64,000 nt of DNA from an uncultured Alteromonadaceae bacterium (lineage in GTDB: Bacteria; Pseudomonadota; Gammaproteobacteria; Enterobacterales; Alteromonadaceae): assembly GCA_947503265.1 (NCBI GenBank), contig CANNDC010000011.1:1-64000 (forward strand), given 5' to 3'. Shown one piece after another: positions 28,061 through 38,836 of this stretch. Made by a program: the position numbers and the translations under genes. The notes under the pieces are model-generated. The model saw nothing but the letters and a program-made list of their open reading frames with translations. It was not told where the DNA came from and did no database searches. The stretch's first letter is position 1. The number at the start of each line of letters is the position of its first letter.

Positions 28061-29476
28061 TTATTTTTGCCAATTGTCGGTTCTAAATGACGACGCTGGA
28101 AGGCCGTAGGTGTTGTAAAGTGTTGCTTCAGGGCAATTCTCAAATGCATATCTCACTGCAACAGGACTTTCGACTTTTTCAGACCAAACTGAAAGTGAAG
28201 AATCTTTTGCAATAAAAGCTTCTGCAGGGTGAAACACCCGGTCTTCGCCTGAAATCGTAAACCCTTTCAAACTGGTACGTATACTAGCCAACCCCATATC
28301 AGCATAATCAAATTGTAAATAAGCCTTACCGTCTTTCACTGACATGCTTTTATAAACCGGACCAGAAAAGCCAATGGACTCAACACCATAATCCTTTGCC
28401 AAAGCCCAATAGGCTAAGCGTTCACTAACAGTTTGTTTTTCAGCAGGGTGGATGTTGTTGCAATCACCTAAATCCAAAGTAACAGCCATACCCACATTAT
28501 CGAGTGTATTGGAAACCTTTAGTTGTGCTTCGCGTAAGAAGGCAGATTGCGGCGGTTTAAAATATCCAAATGGCGCGATTTGAGCGATGTAAAACGGTAA
28601 TTCATTATCTTTCCAATCGGTTCTCCAAGCGCTAATCATCGCGGAAAGTAAGTCTGCATATTCAGAATAACGAGAACGATTAGCTTCACCTTGATACCAA
28701 AGAATGCCTTTGATTGAATATCCTACTAAGGGGCTGATCATGCCATTGTATAGCACGCTAGGACGCCTGTGAGGCGAGACTGTGCTGGTATTTTTAACCT
28801 CAGCAAGATCAAGGGATTCTAGTTTGCTCTTCGGAGTCCAGGATTCCGCTGGTGTACCTCCCCAAGAACTCGCTATTAGTCCTACAGGTACTTTTAAAAC
28901 ATCGTACAACTGTTTACCAAAAAAATAACACACTGCACTAAATTCACTGACTGATTTAGTCCAAGCCGTTTGCCATTTCCCATTAACTTGGTGCAGAGGC
29001 TGGTCACTGGTTTTTCTCGCAACTTTAAACATGCGTATATCTTGATTTTTAGACATCAAAATAGCGTTATTGCTGCCATTTACTGGCTGCCCGGCGAATC
29101 CCTTAACTGGCATCTCCATATTGGATTGCCCTGAGCATAACCAAACTTCACCGACCTGCACGTTTTGTATGGTGATATCACTCGTCCCAGAGATATCGAT
29201 ACGGTATGACGTTTTTAACTTGGCTTCCGGAGTACTGATTCTCAATTTCCAATTTCCATTGTCATCAGATTGTGCTCTCGCCTTCTCACCCCAGCTTGCT
29301 GACACGGAGATTGATGTATTTGGCTTGTCTTTACCCCAAATTTCCGCCTCGCTTTGTTGCTGCAAGACCATATTGTCACTGAACATAGCAGCTACACTTA
29401 GTTCCTTGGCTACGGCACTAACACTCATGAAATAAATCGTCATAGCTAATATACAAGTCATGCTTAGCGGTTTCAT
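28061..29476 (-). CDS. Sialate O-acetylesterase-like SGNH carbohydrate esterase
   Basis: Exported carbohydrate deacetylase of 471 residues. A signal peptide covers about residues 1-23. The SGNH nucleophile motif CSGQSNMEMP places Ser118. WYQGEAN at 260-266 and DCNNIHP with His343 complete the usual blocks of the SASA family. Such enzymes remove acetyl groups from sialic acid or from plant and algal polysaccharides such as xylan. Here the neighbours are a GntR/FCD regulator and a TonB-dependent receptor, so a glycan or glycoside substrate is likely. Confidence 0.9.
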   Translation of the reverse strand: MKPLSMTCILAMTIYFMSVSAVAKELSVAAMFSDNMVLQQQSEAEIWGKDKPNTSISVSASWGEKARAQSDDNGNWKLRISTPEAKLKTSYRIDISGTSDITIQNVQVGEVWLCSGQSNMEMPVKGFAGQPVNGSNNAILMSKNQDIRMFKVARKTSDQPLHQVNGKWQTAWTKSVSEFSAVCYFFGKQLYDVLKVPVGLIASSWGGTPAESWTPKSKLESLDLAEVKNTSTVSPHRRPSVLYNGMISPLVGYSIKGILWYQGEANRSRYSEYADLLSAMISAWRTDWKDNELPFYIAQIAPFGYFKPPQSAFLREAQLKVSNTLDNVGMAVTLDLGDCNNIHPAEKQTVSERLAYWALAKDYGVESIGFSGPVYKSMSVKDGKAYLQFDYADMGLASIRTSLKGFTISGEDRVFHPAEAFIAKDSSLSVWSEKVESPVAVRYAFENCPEATLYNTYGLPASSFRTDNWQK

Positions 29477-29538
29477 ATTTTGTTCTACCTGAGTTGTGGA
29501 ATTTAAATTTTCTTGGATTAATCAGCAATCCAACCCTA

Positions 29539-30195
29539 TTACTCCAAGTAACGCGACCAATAATTGCCGCTACTCGCCAAATGTTGCTGCATTATTTTAA
29601 GAGTAGCTTTAACGTCGCGCTTTTCGAGGGCAGAAATGATCATTCGGTGCTCTTTGATACTTTGCTGTATTCGACTTTGTTTGAGTTGGACACTTGAATG
29701 TGCAGCGAGCATAATGAGTCGTTTTCGTTTCCATAAATCTACTGCTTTGCGATTGTAATGACCTTTGTACATCGACCAATGAAACTCTGTATCTAGGTGT
29801 TTAAAGGTATTGTTATCAGCTGTTTCCATTAACAACATAAGCCGTTCCAGTTCGATAATATCCTCTTCAGTGTGATCATCCACAAACCATTCAATTAAAA
29901 ATGGTTCCAGTAAATGGAGAATCTCTAGCGTGTCACGCATCGATGTGTATTCAAATGATGCGACGCTCGCACCACTATTGTGAGCAATTGTGACAAGCCC
30001 CTCTCCTTGCAATTGTTTTAATGCTTCCCTAATGGGCGTAATGCTTGTGTTGTATTTTTTTGCCAAGGAGGTTGTCACCAAGCGATCACCACTAATAAAT
30101 ACGGCATTAGCGATATCGTTTAAAAGAAACGAATAGACACTCTTATCATCTTCAATAAGAGGCGATAGATTAGACTCGCCCGGTTCCAACTTCAT
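29539..30195 (-). CDS. GntR-family transcriptional regulator (FCD domain)
   Basis: A 218-residue regulator with an N-terminal winged helix (around residues 15-75, including TTSLAKKYNTSITPIREALKQL) and a C-terminal all-helical FCD ligand-binding domain (EILHLLEPFLIEW, HLDTEFHWSMY, EHRMIISALEKRD). FCD proteins typically sense sugar acids or organic acids and repress the adjacent genes. It lies upstream of the acetylesterase on the same strand and divergent from the TonB receptor, so it probably controls both. A palindrome at 30219-30231 is a candidate operator. Confidence 0.92.
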   Translation of the reverse strand: MKLEPGESNLSPLIEDDKSVYSFLLNDIANAVFISGDRLVTTSLAKKYNTSITPIREALKQLQGEGLVTIAHNSGASVASFEYTSMRDTLEILHLLEPFLIEWFVDDHTEEDIIELERLMLLMETADNNTFKHLDTEFHWSMYKGHYNRKAVDLWKRKRLIMLAAHSSVQLKQSRIQQSIKEHRMIISALEKRDVKATLKIMQQHLASSGNYWSRYLE

Positions 30196-30218
30196 GGGTT
30201 GCTGCTCTTCTGCTCAGT

Positions 30219-30231
30219 GATTGAATCAATC
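30219..30231. promoter_or_regulatory. Candidate operator of the GntR/FCD regulator
   Basis: GATTGAATCAATC is an inverted repeat with six-base arms and a one-base centre. It lies 24 bases upstream of the regulator start in the divergent region facing the TonB receptor. The remaining bases up to 30495 are very AT-rich and must hold the receptor promoter. Confidence 0.4.
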
Positions 30232-30495
30232 CAAATATCATAATCTAGATCTGTCGCTTTTTATATTCTTACAGCACGCAAACATAGTTTTTACTTTTTT
30301 AACACTTGATAAACATTTAAAAATTCCATACTATCCATTTCAGATTACACATAATTTTTACATTATTTTATTTAATCTATAACTTTGTAAGCTATTTTTA
30401 TAAGAAAATTAGGTGTAATCAGTTAGTTTTACGAGACGTTGAAAGCGGTAAAAAACGTCATTTTCAGAACAGTGGCACAATTGAGAAACCTATAT

Positions 30496-33213
30496 ATGAA
30501 AACTTACTTACATCAATCTATCATCACCGGGTTAGGAGTCTTGGCAATGACTGGCGCTAGCCATTCTTTTGCACAAGAGAACGACGCAAACGTCGGAGTT
30601 GACGGTCAAGACGTGGAAGTCGTCACCGTTAAAGGAATTCGTTCTAGTCTAATCCAATCAGCCGAAACCAAACGTTTTGCACCTGTCATCGCCGATGTCA
30701 TAAGCTCTACTGACATCGGACGTTTTCCTGACGAGAATGTCGCAGAATCTTTGCAACGCATTACTGGCGTTCAAATTGAACGTGTTCGAGGAGAAGGTTC
30801 TAGAGTAAGTATTCGCGGTTTACCCACTCAATTTACCCAAACCACTATGAATGGACGTAACATTGCTTCAGCATTTACCTTGAATCATTTGGGTACCGCA
30901 TCTCGTAATTTTGAATACTCTGCTTTACCGTCTGAATTTGTAAGTTCTCTTGAAGTTTACAAAACTCCTATGGCTTCTCTGCAAGAAGGTGGATTGTCTG
31001 GAACCGTGATTGTGCGTACACATAGCCCGTTGGATTATGGAAAGCGTAGAATTGCCCTTTCTTCTCAGCTAGCTCACGAGTCAAATTCAGGTGAAGTGGC
31101 ACCCCGCGTTTCCGGTTTATATTCTGACGTATTTGCTGATGGTAAAGTCGGTATTAGTATTGGCGCGGCTTATACCGAAAGAGACGCAGAAAGTCAGTCT
31201 TCACTGAGTCGTGGTTTCAGAGCCTCTCGTAACTACACACAAAATCTATTGTTGTTAGAAACCTTCCAAGAAGAGAAAGAAAGAACAAGCCTTATAGGGC
31301 GCGTTGAATTTCAACCTTCAGAAAATCTACGTGTTTATGTGGATGCATTCCAAACTGAACTCGATAACTTATCTATTCGTGGTCAAACCGCATACAACTT
31401 TGGAAATACTGTCAATCGAATTACTGACACAAGCGCTGAACAGGTTATCTCTTCTGAAATGACTCAAGTGGGTGAAAACCTACTAACGACTCGCGTTGAA
31501 TTGAGCAATGTCGAAGTCCGCCCTGGTGGTCGCTATCAGGCAAGGAAGGGTAAAACCACTGCCTATGCCGTAGGTGCAGAATATGAATTAGATGAATGGA
31601 CTATCAAAGGTGAATTGAACCTATCAAGTTCTGATCAAACGGCAGATGGTCTTAACGTACTGACCCGTGGATTTATCAGTCAAGTGGGTTACGACACGAC
31701 GTTAGATGATGAAATGACCTCACTAATTTTGTCTTCTCAAGCGCAAAGCGAAGTGAATGATCCAAGCAACTATGAGTTTCTTAGCTTCTTTGGTGAATTT
31801 GGTAGCGAAATTGAAGATGATATCCAAAGTCTGCGTTTTGACGTAGCACGTCACTTCGATGATGGCATGATCAAATCACTTAAATTTGGTACTTCATTTA
31901 GTGAACAAGAACAATATGGTATTTCTCGTCGTCTGGATGTTGATAGAGCGGAATTTGCATCAAGATATAACATTCCGGCCCGCGCAAGCGGTGGCTTTGA
32001 AGCCGCACCCGTTGTTGAATTAGCTGGTGCAGGAGACGGTACTTTCCTAGATGCCTATGATGGACCTGCTTTTGTTCCGACTCAATTTCTTCGTGCAACC
32101 GCACGTTCAGTAGTGGAATCTTTTAGCCGTCAAGAACTTGAAAATATGGGTTCAATCAGTGTTAACGATACAGCCACTCTTGATGCCAAAGAGTCGATTG
32201 CTGCTGTTTATGCACAAGTTGACTTTGCCGCAATCGACGAGCGCTTAACGGGTAACTTTGGTATTAGAGTGGTTGAAACTGATCAAACAACCAAAGGTAT
32301 TGGCCCAGATTTAACAGCCATCACTTTCCAACCCGATGCTGGTGCTCTTATCACCATCCCACCGGGTGAAGCCATTACTGTTGAGCGTTCGTATACTGAC
32401 GTTCTGCCATCATTAAATATTTCTTATGATATCACTGACGATCTAGTCGGAAGATTTGCAGCATCAAGAACCATGTCGCGACCTTCGTTAGGGCAAATTT
32501 CACCTTCTACGACAGCGCGAAACGTGCCGCCGACTATAAATAGAAACAATCCTAACCTAGACCCATTCCGCTCTAACAACATAGACGCTTCACTTGAATG
32601 GTACTTCGCCAGTGGTTCAATTTTATCGTCTACTGTATTTAAGAAAGAATTAGTTTCTTTGGTCGAAAGTGAAACTCAAAATCAAGATATTGACATCATT
32701 GAATTATCTTCAGATGGCAGTTCGCGCATTATTAGTGAAGAATTTATTATTAATTCACTGAAAAATGGCGACGGTGTTGATTTGCAAGGTATTGAATTGT
32801 CGTTCCAACACAACTTTTCTGAGTTGCCAGGTTTCTTAAGTAATATGGGTACAACCCTGAACTACACCTACATAGATAACTCTGAACCGACTAAAGTAAC
32901 AGGATCTTCAAAAAATAACTTCAATACCAGTGTGTATTACGAAGGTGAAAAGTTAGCTGTTAGACTTTCTTACACGTGGAGAGACAAGTTCTTGATTTCT
33001 CCGGGTGCTCAGGAACGTTTTGGACGCTTTATCAAAGCATCAGGCGTGTTAGACGGTAACATCACTTACGATATCAACGATAACTTTTCTGTGGTATTTG
33101 AAGCAATCAATTTGCTAGACGAAGCGACAGCATCAGTAGACGGTAACGGTTACCCTGCTATCTATGAAGATACAGGACGACGCGTATTATTTGGTGTTCG
33201 CGCTAGCTTCTAA
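30496..33213 (+). CDS. TonB-dependent outer-membrane receptor
   Basis: Outer-membrane active transporter of about 905 residues that imports oligosaccharides or other large ligands using TonB energy. The start is placed at the ATG at 30496, giving a signal peptide that ends near ASHSFAQE; a TTG at 30439 would add 19 residues. A TonB-box-like EVVTVKG is followed by the plug domain (GRFPDENVAESLQRITGVQI, RGEGSRVSIRGLP) and a 22-strand barrel ending in the C-terminal Phe (VLFGVRASF). This is the long proteobacterial type common in Alteromonadales polysaccharide loci. Its ligand is unknown. Confidence 0.95.
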   Translation: MKTYLHQSIITGLGVLAMTGASHSFAQENDANVGVDGQDVEVVTVKGIRSSLIQSAETKRFAPVIADVISSTDIGRFPDENVAESLQRITGVQIERVRGEGSRVSIRGLPTQFTQTTMNGRNIASAFTLNHLGTASRNFEYSALPSEFVSSLEVYKTPMASLQEGGLSGTVIVRTHSPLDYGKRRIALSSQLAHESNSGEVAPRVSGLYSDVFADGKVGISIGAAYTERDAESQSSLSRGFRASRNYTQNLLLLETFQEEKERTSLIGRVEFQPSENLRVYVDAFQTELDNLSIRGQTAYNFGNTVNRITDTSAEQVISSEMTQVGENLLTTRVELSNVEVRPGGRYQARKGKTTAYAVGAEYELDEWTIKGELNLSSSDQTADGLNVLTRGFISQVGYDTTLDDEMTSLILSSQAQSEVNDPSNYEFLSFFGEFGSEIEDDIQSLRFDVARHFDDGMIKSLKFGTSFSEQEQYGISRRLDVDRAEFASRYNIPARASGGFEAAPVVELAGAGDGTFLDAYDGPAFVPTQFLRATARSVVESFSRQELENMGSISVNDTATLDAKESIAAVYAQVDFAAIDERLTGNFGIRVVETDQTTKGIGPDLTAITFQPDAGALITIPPGEAITVERSYTDVLPSLNISYDITDDLVGRFAASRTMSRPSLGQISPSTTARNVPPTINRNNPNLDPFRSNNIDASLEWYFASGSILSSTVFKKELVSLVESETQNQDIDIIELSSDGSSRIISEEFIINSLKNGDGVDLQGIELSFQHNFSELPGFLSNMGTTLNYTYIDNSEPTKVTGSSKNNFNTSVYYEGEKLAVRLSYTWRDKFLISPGAQERFGRFIKASGVLDGNITYDINDNFSVVFEAINLLDEATASVDGNGYPAIYEDTGRRVLFGVRASF

Positions 33214-33238
33214 TCAAACTTAGTTAACTAACCAATGC

Positions 33239-33268
33239 AAACAAACCCACTTTTTAGTGGGTTTGTTT
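33239..33268 (+). terminator. Intrinsic terminator of the TonB receptor gene
   Basis: A perfect 13-pair stem with a TTTT loop (AAACAAACCCACT and its complement) is followed by further T residues, 26 bases after the stop codon. Confidence 0.9.
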
Positions 33269-33361
33269 TTTCCTAACCCTTGCATGAAATAGCTTATACA
33301 GCTCTAGTTCGTCATTGCGTCTAGAGAGCATCACCTCTTTCAACATTTTTTCAAATGCCAT
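33254..33361 (-). CDS. Possible small gene or gene remnant downstream of parE
   Basis: A 35-codon minus-strand frame starts ATG at 33361 (MAFEKMLKEVMLSRRNDELELY at the front is strongly helical and charged) and ends within the receptor terminator. The frame is open further upstream to about 33400 and reads LSRQHIGNNLNPC before that ATG. The composition looks coding, but there is no ribosome site and its end overlaps the hairpin. It may be the tail of a decayed gene. I do not recognise it. Confidence 0.3.
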   Translation of the reverse strand: MAFEKMLKEVMLSRRNDELELYKLFHARVRKKQTH

Positions 33362-33495
33362 ACATGGGTTGAGATTATTGCCAATATGCTGGCGGGAAAG
33401 CTAAAGTTTACATTCCAATCCGGCAAGGATCGTCCTTTGTCATTAAACCAGTTTCATCCATTGGAAAGCGATGAACCAGAATTCTTACACCTTAA

Positions 33496-35418
<1,923 letters not shown>

Positions 35419-35551
35419 TTAACAACTCAGGTGTGTCTGGGCAATTGTCTTTTGGCATGAATATTTTCTAAAGTGAACTGAACTTTTTACTAGTGTAAAA
35501 ATCTGACTGGTTCTACACTAGCGCTAGGAAATTAAAAGGACTTGTGAGTTT

Positions 35552-38125
35552 GTGGTAATCGAAAAATCGTCTGCTAGCAAAGCAAAAAAATTCGCTAAAA
35601 TTTGTGTTTGGTCGGGCATATTTTTGCTTACTCTACTGATTTGCATGTATATATTCCGAAATCCTCTTACCGCTGTTTTAGTCGAAAGTGTAGCAGGCGA
35701 CAATCAAATTGAACTTGAGTGTCTTGATTGGAACTTGACTTTTTCGCGCGTTATAGAAATAAATGAAATCTGTGTCTCCACTGATGCGGTCGCTATTAAC
35801 GCTAAGAATGCAACTTTGTCGTTCAAACAAAATCGGTTAGATATCAAGGAAATGGTGGTGAGCCATTTAAAATCAACGACAAACTCAGCGAAACAGGAAA
35901 GCAGTCTTGATCAAGAAAAAAACTATGATCTGAATGAATTTACCCTGCCCAACAACCTGCCACTAATAAAAATAGTCAGCTTACATTTGCAATCCTATTT
36001 ACTCGACAAAGCCATCGCTCTCTCTGTTGATCAGCCTTCAGCTAATTCATTGCGATTATCTGGTGATATCGACGCGACATTGGATTTAATAAAGACGCAA
36101 GCGGCAACCTCGATAGATATCTCCATCGGCTGGCAACCATCAGATATCCTTGCTGTATTGCCTGATTTGGAAAAAACTATCGACGGTTTCAGGCCTTATT
36201 TAAAAGAACACAATTGGCGTTCCCAGCCTATTGCCAGCCACATTAGTTTTGATGGTGCTTCGCTATCAACGGTTAATAACCTGTCGATTTCGGAAACTAT
36301 TGAATATCAAGATTGTATGTTCGATATGTTCGCGAAAGGCAAGGTAATCACCAAAACAGCAATTGCAGATATGTCCTCATCTTTGGATATTAGCCAATTT
36401 CCCATAAACGCGAGTGTGCCATCTTGTGTTGGGCAGCAATTGAGGGATTATGGTGTCGAGTTTGAAAGGTTGACGTTCAAGACATCAAACCAAATCGAAA
36501 TTTCGCCCGCTTTAATCTCCTTGGCAGAAGCCGATATCGAAGCTTACTCTCCTTCATCAGAAAAGCTTGCTGTGAAAGTGACAAATGCCTCGTTTGATAT
36601 CCCAAGCCAAGATGCTCAAGCTGACTATTCAGTGCATATTGACACCAGCATTATGTCATCACAACTAAAAGGCGAAGCCAAATTGACATCAACCGGCACG
36701 GCAAGGTGGAACGACAGACAATTGCAGGCTGAGTTAACTAACAACCAGATTGAAATCAACAATGCTGTGGTTCAGGGCGAATCAGAAATGAAAATTGGCA
36801 ACATCAGCAGCGTGTTCTCTGGTCAATATCAAAATGCTCAACTTGCTGGGAAGGGAGACATAACCATTGGCAATCTAAGGCTGCTGTCTGAAAAGCAAGC
36901 ACCTGCAGAAAAGCTCGCGCCTACGCTAACGATTAAACAGGTGAAAAATCAGTGGAGTTTAGTGGACGAGCGAATTTCAGCAACTAGCCAAATCAATGCC
37001 ATCAAAGCTCAACACGTTCTAATAAAATCTGTTGATGTGAAGCACGATCTAACCTTGAAGCCCAGCGGAGAAGAGAAAAGAGCAATGACATCCGAAGGTG
37101 AACATCTCTTTCGGGTCAATTCTGGTACCAGTTCGGGAATTAGTACAGGTGTCGGTGCAGGTGTGAGTTCAGGTATCATTTCAAGTACAGTAGGGATGTT
37201 ACGCCACCGCATTGATAGAGAAAACAAGCAAATTGATATGACCTTGGACGACCAGAGCATTCTCACTCTGCAGCCTTTGCTAGTGCAATTCGATCCCCAA
37301 GCCAAATTGTTAACGGGCAGATTTGCGGCGAATCTTAACTACGATCTCGTTAGTGAGAATGGGAAGGGCAATATCAGTTTTTCTGATGTCAACCTTGACT
37401 ACGGAGAATACAAAGTTCGTAGCGCACAAGTTTCCGAAACATTCACCGTTAATTCAGCCGAGCTTCAGCTACCTGCTGCTAATCTGCACATAGATTTAGT
37501 CGATGTAGGGGTGCCGATACGTAATATTTCAGCTGTCATTTCAGCACAACAGAACACCTTTAAATTGCTTAGCGCTGATGGAGATATCTTTGGTGGACGC
37601 TTTACGTTAGGTGAGCTATTTCTTGATGGGCGCGATCAGAAAATCTTGATTTCAGCTTCAGATTTGCAGCTAGCAGAATTGGCTAAATTACAGCAGCAAT
37701 CTGGGATTGATGTGACAGGAAAAATCGGTGGCGACTTACCCTTGTTGATCACAGCTGGCTTACCCAAGATTGTTGACGGCACTTTGGTTAGCGAAACACC
37801 GGGAGTATTAAAAATTGAAAACAATCCTGCATTTAATTCTATTAAAGAGAATCAACAACAATTGGAATTACTGGAGAACCTGCATTTCGATAATTTGAAA
37901 ACTAAGGTTACACTGGCTCCTGATGGATTGTTGAAGACTGAGTTTTCAATATCAGGACGTAATCCTGACAAAAATCAGGCAGTCAATTTTAATTACGGAC
38001 AAGAACAGAACATATTTACCTTGTTAAAAGTACTGAGAATTTCAGATTCAGTACAACAAGGTATCGAAGACAAGATAGAAAAAAAATATTCAGATAAAAG
38101 TAACGCAAATAAAGGAAATCAATAG
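35552..38125 (+). CDS. ydbH: YdbH-like AsmA-family intermembrane lipid transport protein
   Basis: Large inner-membrane-anchored protein of 857 residues with one N-terminal span (residues 17-37) and a long periplasmic beta-rich domain. Such AsmA-like bridges carry phospholipids to the outer membrane, partly redundant with TamB and YhdP. The GTG start at 35552 follows AAAAGGA. The gene order ydbH-ynbE-ydbL, with a TAGTG overlap into ynbE, supports the call. A Gly/Ser-rich insert around residues 526-548 (GTSSGISTGVGAGVSSG) is unusual. It is divergent from parE. Confidence 0.9.
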   Translation: MVIEKSSASKAKKFAKICVWSGIFLLTLLICMYIFRNPLTAVLVESVAGDNQIELECLDWNLTFSRVIEINEICVSTDAVAINAKNATLSFKQNRLDIKEMVVSHLKSTTNSAKQESSLDQEKNYDLNEFTLPNNLPLIKIVSLHLQSYLLDKAIALSVDQPSANSLRLSGDIDATLDLIKTQAATSIDISIGWQPSDILAVLPDLEKTIDGFRPYLKEHNWRSQPIASHISFDGASLSTVNNLSISETIEYQDCMFDMFAKGKVITKTAIADMSSSLDISQFPINASVPSCVGQQLRDYGVEFERLTFKTSNQIEISPALISLAEADIEAYSPSSEKLAVKVTNASFDIPSQDAQADYSVHIDTSIMSSQLKGEAKLTSTGTARWNDRQLQAELTNNQIEINNAVVQGESEMKIGNISSVFSGQYQNAQLAGKGDITIGNLRLLSEKQAPAEKLAPTLTIKQVKNQWSLVDERISATSQINAIKAQHVLIKSVDVKHDLTLKPSGEEKRAMTSEGEHLFRVNSGTSSGISTGVGAGVSSGIISSTVGMLRHRIDRENKQIDMTLDDQSILTLQPLLVQFDPQAKLLTGRFAANLNYDLVSENGKGNISFSDVNLDYGEYKVRSAQVSETFTVNSAELQLPAANLHIDLVDVGVPIRNISAVISAQQNTFKLLSADGDIFGGRFTLGELFLDGRDQKILISASDLQLAELAKLQQQSGIDVTGKIGGDLPLLITAGLPKIVDGTLVSETPGVLKIENNPAFNSIKENQQQLELLENLHFDNLKTKVTLAPDGLLKTEFSISGRNPDKNQAVNFNYGQEQNIFTLLKVLRISDSVQQGIEDKIEKKYSDKSNANKGNQ

Positions 38126-38322
38126 TGAAATACCTCTTTACGGTAAAGCGTGTGCTGGTGATATCAGTTTTAGTGATGATATCTGCCTGTACGCACAAAG
38201 TTCAGGTTGAGACTAAAGAGCCCATCACCATTAATATCAATGTCAAAATTGACCATGAAATTAAAGTGAAAGTGGATAAAGAGCTTGATGATATTTTCAG
38301 CGAAGACAGTGATTTATTTTAG
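38125..38322 (+). CDS. ynbE: YnbE-like outer-membrane lipoprotein
   Basis: Small lipoprotein of 65 residues. The signal peptide ends in the lipobox ISAC with Cys22; the mature part has the family sequence VQVETKEPITININVKIDH. In E. coli YnbE stacks on the end of YdbH to complete the bridge to the outer membrane. The GTG start overlaps the ydbH stop by one base. Confidence 0.92.
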   Translation: MKYLFTVKRVLVISVLVMISACTHKVQVETKEPITININVKIDHEIKVKVDKELDDIFSEDSDLF

Positions 38323-38331
38323 GAGCACGAC

Positions 38332-38649
38332 ATGAAATTACGATTATTTATTGCTGCATTAACACTGGTTTTCAGCAGTCTTAGCTTTGCACTAGAACTC
38401 AGCGAAGCAAAACAAGAAGGCTTAGTTGGTGAACAAACGAACGGTTACCTAGGTGTGATTAAATCCAGTCCAGAAGTCGCTAAACTAGTTGAAGAAATCA
38501 ATGCGCTGCGTAAAGCCAAATACGCTGAATTAGCGGCCAAGAATGGTATTACTTTGCAACAAGTAGAGAAGCTCGCTGCCAAAAAAGCCTATGAAAAAAC
38601 GGAAACGGGGCATTATCTGAAAAATAATGGAGAGTGGATTAAGAAATAG
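38332..38649 (+). CDS. ydbL: YdbL-like periplasmic protein (DUF1318)
   Basis: Periplasmic protein of 105 residues with a signal peptide (cleavage near SFALELS). The DUF1318 core includes EAKQEGLVGEQTNGYLG and NALRKAKYAELAAKNG. It is the third gene of the ydbH operon and is thought to modulate the YdbH-YnbE bridge. It starts nine bases after ynbE, with AGGAG before its ATG. Confidence 0.92.
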   Translation: MKLRLFIAALTLVFSSLSFALELSEAKQEGLVGEQTNGYLGVIKSSPEVAKLVEEINALRKAKYAELAAKNGITLQQVEKLAAKKAYEKTETGHYLKNNGEWIKK

Positions 38650-38663
38650 TTTACTAATACTAC

Positions 38664-38680
38664 AAAGGTCAACAGCCCCT
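38664..38680. repeat. Dispersed intergenic repeat, copy 2 (inverted)
   Basis: AAAGGTCAACAGCCCCT is the exact reverse complement of bases 48886-48902, ten kilobases away. It lies just after ydbL. Confidence 0.6.
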
Positions 38681-38705
38681 GGTAACTTAATCTAGAAAAT
38701 GGGTG

Positions 38706-38729
38706 GGCAGCTTTAGACTAAAAGCTGCC
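38706..38729 (+). terminator. Hairpin after the ydbH operon
   Basis: The nine-base arms GGCAGCTTT and AAAGCTGCC enclose a six-base loop 57 bases after ydbL. No T-run follows, so termination is plausible but not certain. Confidence 0.5.
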
Positions 38730-38836
38730 TGTCATTGGCACAATGTTGCACTAACAGTCTGCAATTGGTTTAAAATATGTTCTGAATGAAACACATAATT
38801 CAAAGTATAAATTTCAAGAACACTACACGGAGTTAT

